Positions 62,186-64,000 of a DNA stretch of 64,000 nt are shown here, piece after piece. The stretch is from Aphrophora alni (Eukaryota; Arthropoda; Insecta; Hemiptera; Aphrophoridae), in assembly GCA_963513935.1 (NCBI GenBank), contig OY740765.1, positions 123,571,362 to 123,635,361 on the forward strand, given 5' to 3'. Below the pieces are notes generated by a model. It was given only the letters and a program-made list of their open reading frames with translations, did no database searches and was not told the DNA's origin. Numbering within the stretch: position 1 is the first letter of the stretch; each line of letters opens with the position of its first letter. The translations under genes were made by a program, and so were the position numbers.

Positions 62186-63337
62186 GCCAGTGACAAAAAC
62201 GCCACTGATGTTTTAAAACGTTTGTATCTCACCGAATTATGAGAGCGACGATAATTTGGAATCAACCACTCCAAAGAGAAAGAGTTATACTACAGAACAG
62301 TGTAGATGTTGAGTAGTTTGACAGAAGAGTGGACTTGTGACAAATATGACGTAAATTTCGTCTTATGCTGGGACAAACTGTAGTTTTTACTAACTACTAA
62401 ATACAATAACTTTAGCGATATTTTTATTGGGATTTAGGAACTTTTGCATTAGATTTACAATGGTATTCAGATAACTGAGATAGGACGATTTTTAGTGAGT
62501 GAATTGTTGTTTTGTAAAAAACGTGATTTTACTTTGTCGACACACTACCACCGACAAGTTAAATTTCGACAATTTTTGTCGATTGACAGTTCCGGGGTTT
62601 TAAAGATCCAAAATGGAGGGAACATTTGGAAATCAACGTTTGTCTGATTAATTGATTTTTTTTGAAAATATAAAAAACTAAAACATCCAGTGTTTTATTA
62701 TATATTACAATAAATAATGTCCCACTTTCTAACTAAAAAGTAGGGCAGATACAGAGGATTAAATGAAGTAATGTACACATGCGTACAAGGCTGCTTTAGC
62801 GTGTGAGCATTGATGAGCTCGTCTTTTAAAACGTTTAGAAATATTATTAACATTAACAATACATAACTTCATGAAACTTGTTTAAAACTTTATATAACGC
62901 CAAATGAAACCATTATTGATAACTATATTTGTAAAACATTTGTTATTTATTTTATATTATTAGTCAATTTAACTATTCGATTAATACTATTTCGTTTGGC
63001 CACGAACGAAATTCATTACATATGAATTTGTGTGGGATTTTTGTCTGTTTTTATGTCCCGTTTTAGCAAATATCTGTACAAATTTTACCTACCTTACGGT
63101 AATTAATACAAAGCACTTTTGGACTTTTGTATTCAATGTTCATGGAAACTCCTACATCAGAGACTATGAAATGTCAACCGATGCTACCCATAGTTGTAAT
63201 GTGTCATAATTTTCTTGTGATTTGTTCGGTTTTGTGAATAGTTGGACAATAATTACGTTTACCATAGTAGTTCATTTGATTTTTTAAAGTATGCTACGTA
63301 AAAGAAAATATTGATGTACTTTATTTTATTCTAATGT
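62186..63337. other. no gene recognised; possible HP1 promoter side
   Basis: Less repetitive than the flanks. Nothing coding was recognised. A transcription start for HP1 could lie here, but no motif decides it. Confidence 0.35.
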
Positions 63338-63388
63338 TTTTTTTTTTTTTTTTTTTTTTGTTTTTTTATTTTTATTTTTTTTTTTTTA
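63338..63388. repeat. poly-T tract
   Basis: About 50 bp of T, broken by single G and A residues. Confidence 0.9.
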
Positions 63389-63725
63389 GTAAGGAACAAT
63401 AACATGTTTTTTGTTCAGACATTTTAAGGTGATTATATACGAAATATTTGTTTGTAGTTTTTTCAACTTTGGCAACATGACAGCTACAATATTCATGAAA
63501 CATTTCATATTTAAACGATTTAGCTACAAATTCTGACAAATACAAAGTTACAGTCGTGAAAGCATAGTAATTTTGTGTCTTTATACTGGTATCATATTCG
63601 AAACTAAATACATACATATAGCCATCATGTAATACGCTATTTTTTAACATTATGCATGTTTCAAAACTCAAAATATTGTCTACAAGTTCTATATAAGAAG
63701 CGATAGTAAATTCGTAACCACCGTT
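63372..63725 (-). CDS. weak candidate exon, unknown product
   Basis: The minus strand is open for about 115 codons from an acceptor-like TGTGTTTTTTAG (before 63725), reading NGGYEFTIASYIELVDNILS, FETCIMLKNSVLHDGYMYVF and SFEYDTSIKTQNYYAF, running into the poly-T tract. The length is unusual for this base composition and the amino acids look coding-like. HDGYMYVFSFEYDT loosely recalls a C-terminal strand of carboxylesterases, but this is not enough to name it. Confidence 0.3.
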   Translation of the reverse strand, partial: NGGYEFTIASYIELVDNILSFETCIMLKNSVLHDGYMYVFSFEYDTSIKTQNYYAFTTVTLYLSEFVAKSFKYEMFHEYCSCHVAKVEKTTNKYFVYNHLKMSEQKTCYCSLLKKKK

Positions 63726-64000
63726 CTAAAAAACACATGAGAAATACGTTTAAGAAACTGAAAATATTCAAGTGATCCTACTATTTTGTGTTTTTCCTTT
63801 GAAGTTTAACTTGAACTTAAAAGCTGCGGAGTTTTTGTAAAACGCAATGATTTTAGAAATCTGGGTAGGAAAAAAAATTATTGAATTATGGACGTTATTT
63901 TGGTTTGTAGGAGCTGGTACCACTCCGATCCCAAATTTGAAGCACAAGTCATAAAGGAAACAAAAACGTAAAAGAAAGAAAATTAATTTTAATTTAAGTG
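63726..64000. other. no gene seen
   Basis: AT-rich window end. Confidence 0.4.

Overview
The window looks like nuclear DNA of an insect, probably hemipteran. It is strongly A+T-rich, gene-poor and full of decayed eukaryotic transposons. Spliced exons with GT/AG borders, an intron-containing tRNA-Ile gene, Penelope-like elements (PLEs) with hammerhead ribozymes, Jockey-type LINE, mariner, pogo/Tigger-like and hAT/P-like elements all point to an arthropod genome. The order Hemiptera is a guess from the mix of repeats. There is no sign of bacterial, organellar or viral sequence.

The one clearly intact protein gene is on the minus strand at 54315-58734. It has four coding exons that join in frame into a 173-residue heterochromatin protein 1 (HP1): an N-terminal chromodomain with the methyl-lysine cage, a very basic hinge and a C-terminal chromo shadow domain. 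A splice acceptor just 5' of its ATG suggests a further 5'-UTR intron. The upstream flank holds a dead mariner, a hairpin repeat and a tandem array of about 190 bp units.

Region 1-7.1 kb: PLE terminal fragments (two with well-formed hammerhead ribozymes), a MITE with a direct repeat on each side, and a tandem cluster of an unnamed roughly 320-bp SINE-like repeat. Region 9.2-12.3 kb: a dead pogo/Tigger-like transposase gene interrupted by a 1.8-kb PLE. The PLE sits between an 81-103 bp duplication of the host sequence, and its own 5' part is inverted. Region 13-38 kb: more PLE ends (a third hammerhead on the minus strand), a truncated Jockey-like LINE, foldback MITEs, an alpha-tubulin pseudogene and several weak candidate exons. 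Region 38-50 kb: an hAT/P-type MITE with a perfect 8-bp target duplication, a tRNA-Ile(UAU) gene, an RTE/SINE-like tail with long TA microsatellites, a roughly 1-kb imperfect palindrome and a mariner-type MITE. Region 50-64 kb: HP1 and its flanks.

Apart from HP1 and perhaps the tRNA, the window records repeated transposon invasion rather than a set of cooperating genes. Weak candidate exons are marked as such. Exact edges of diverged repeats are approximate because they were read by eye.
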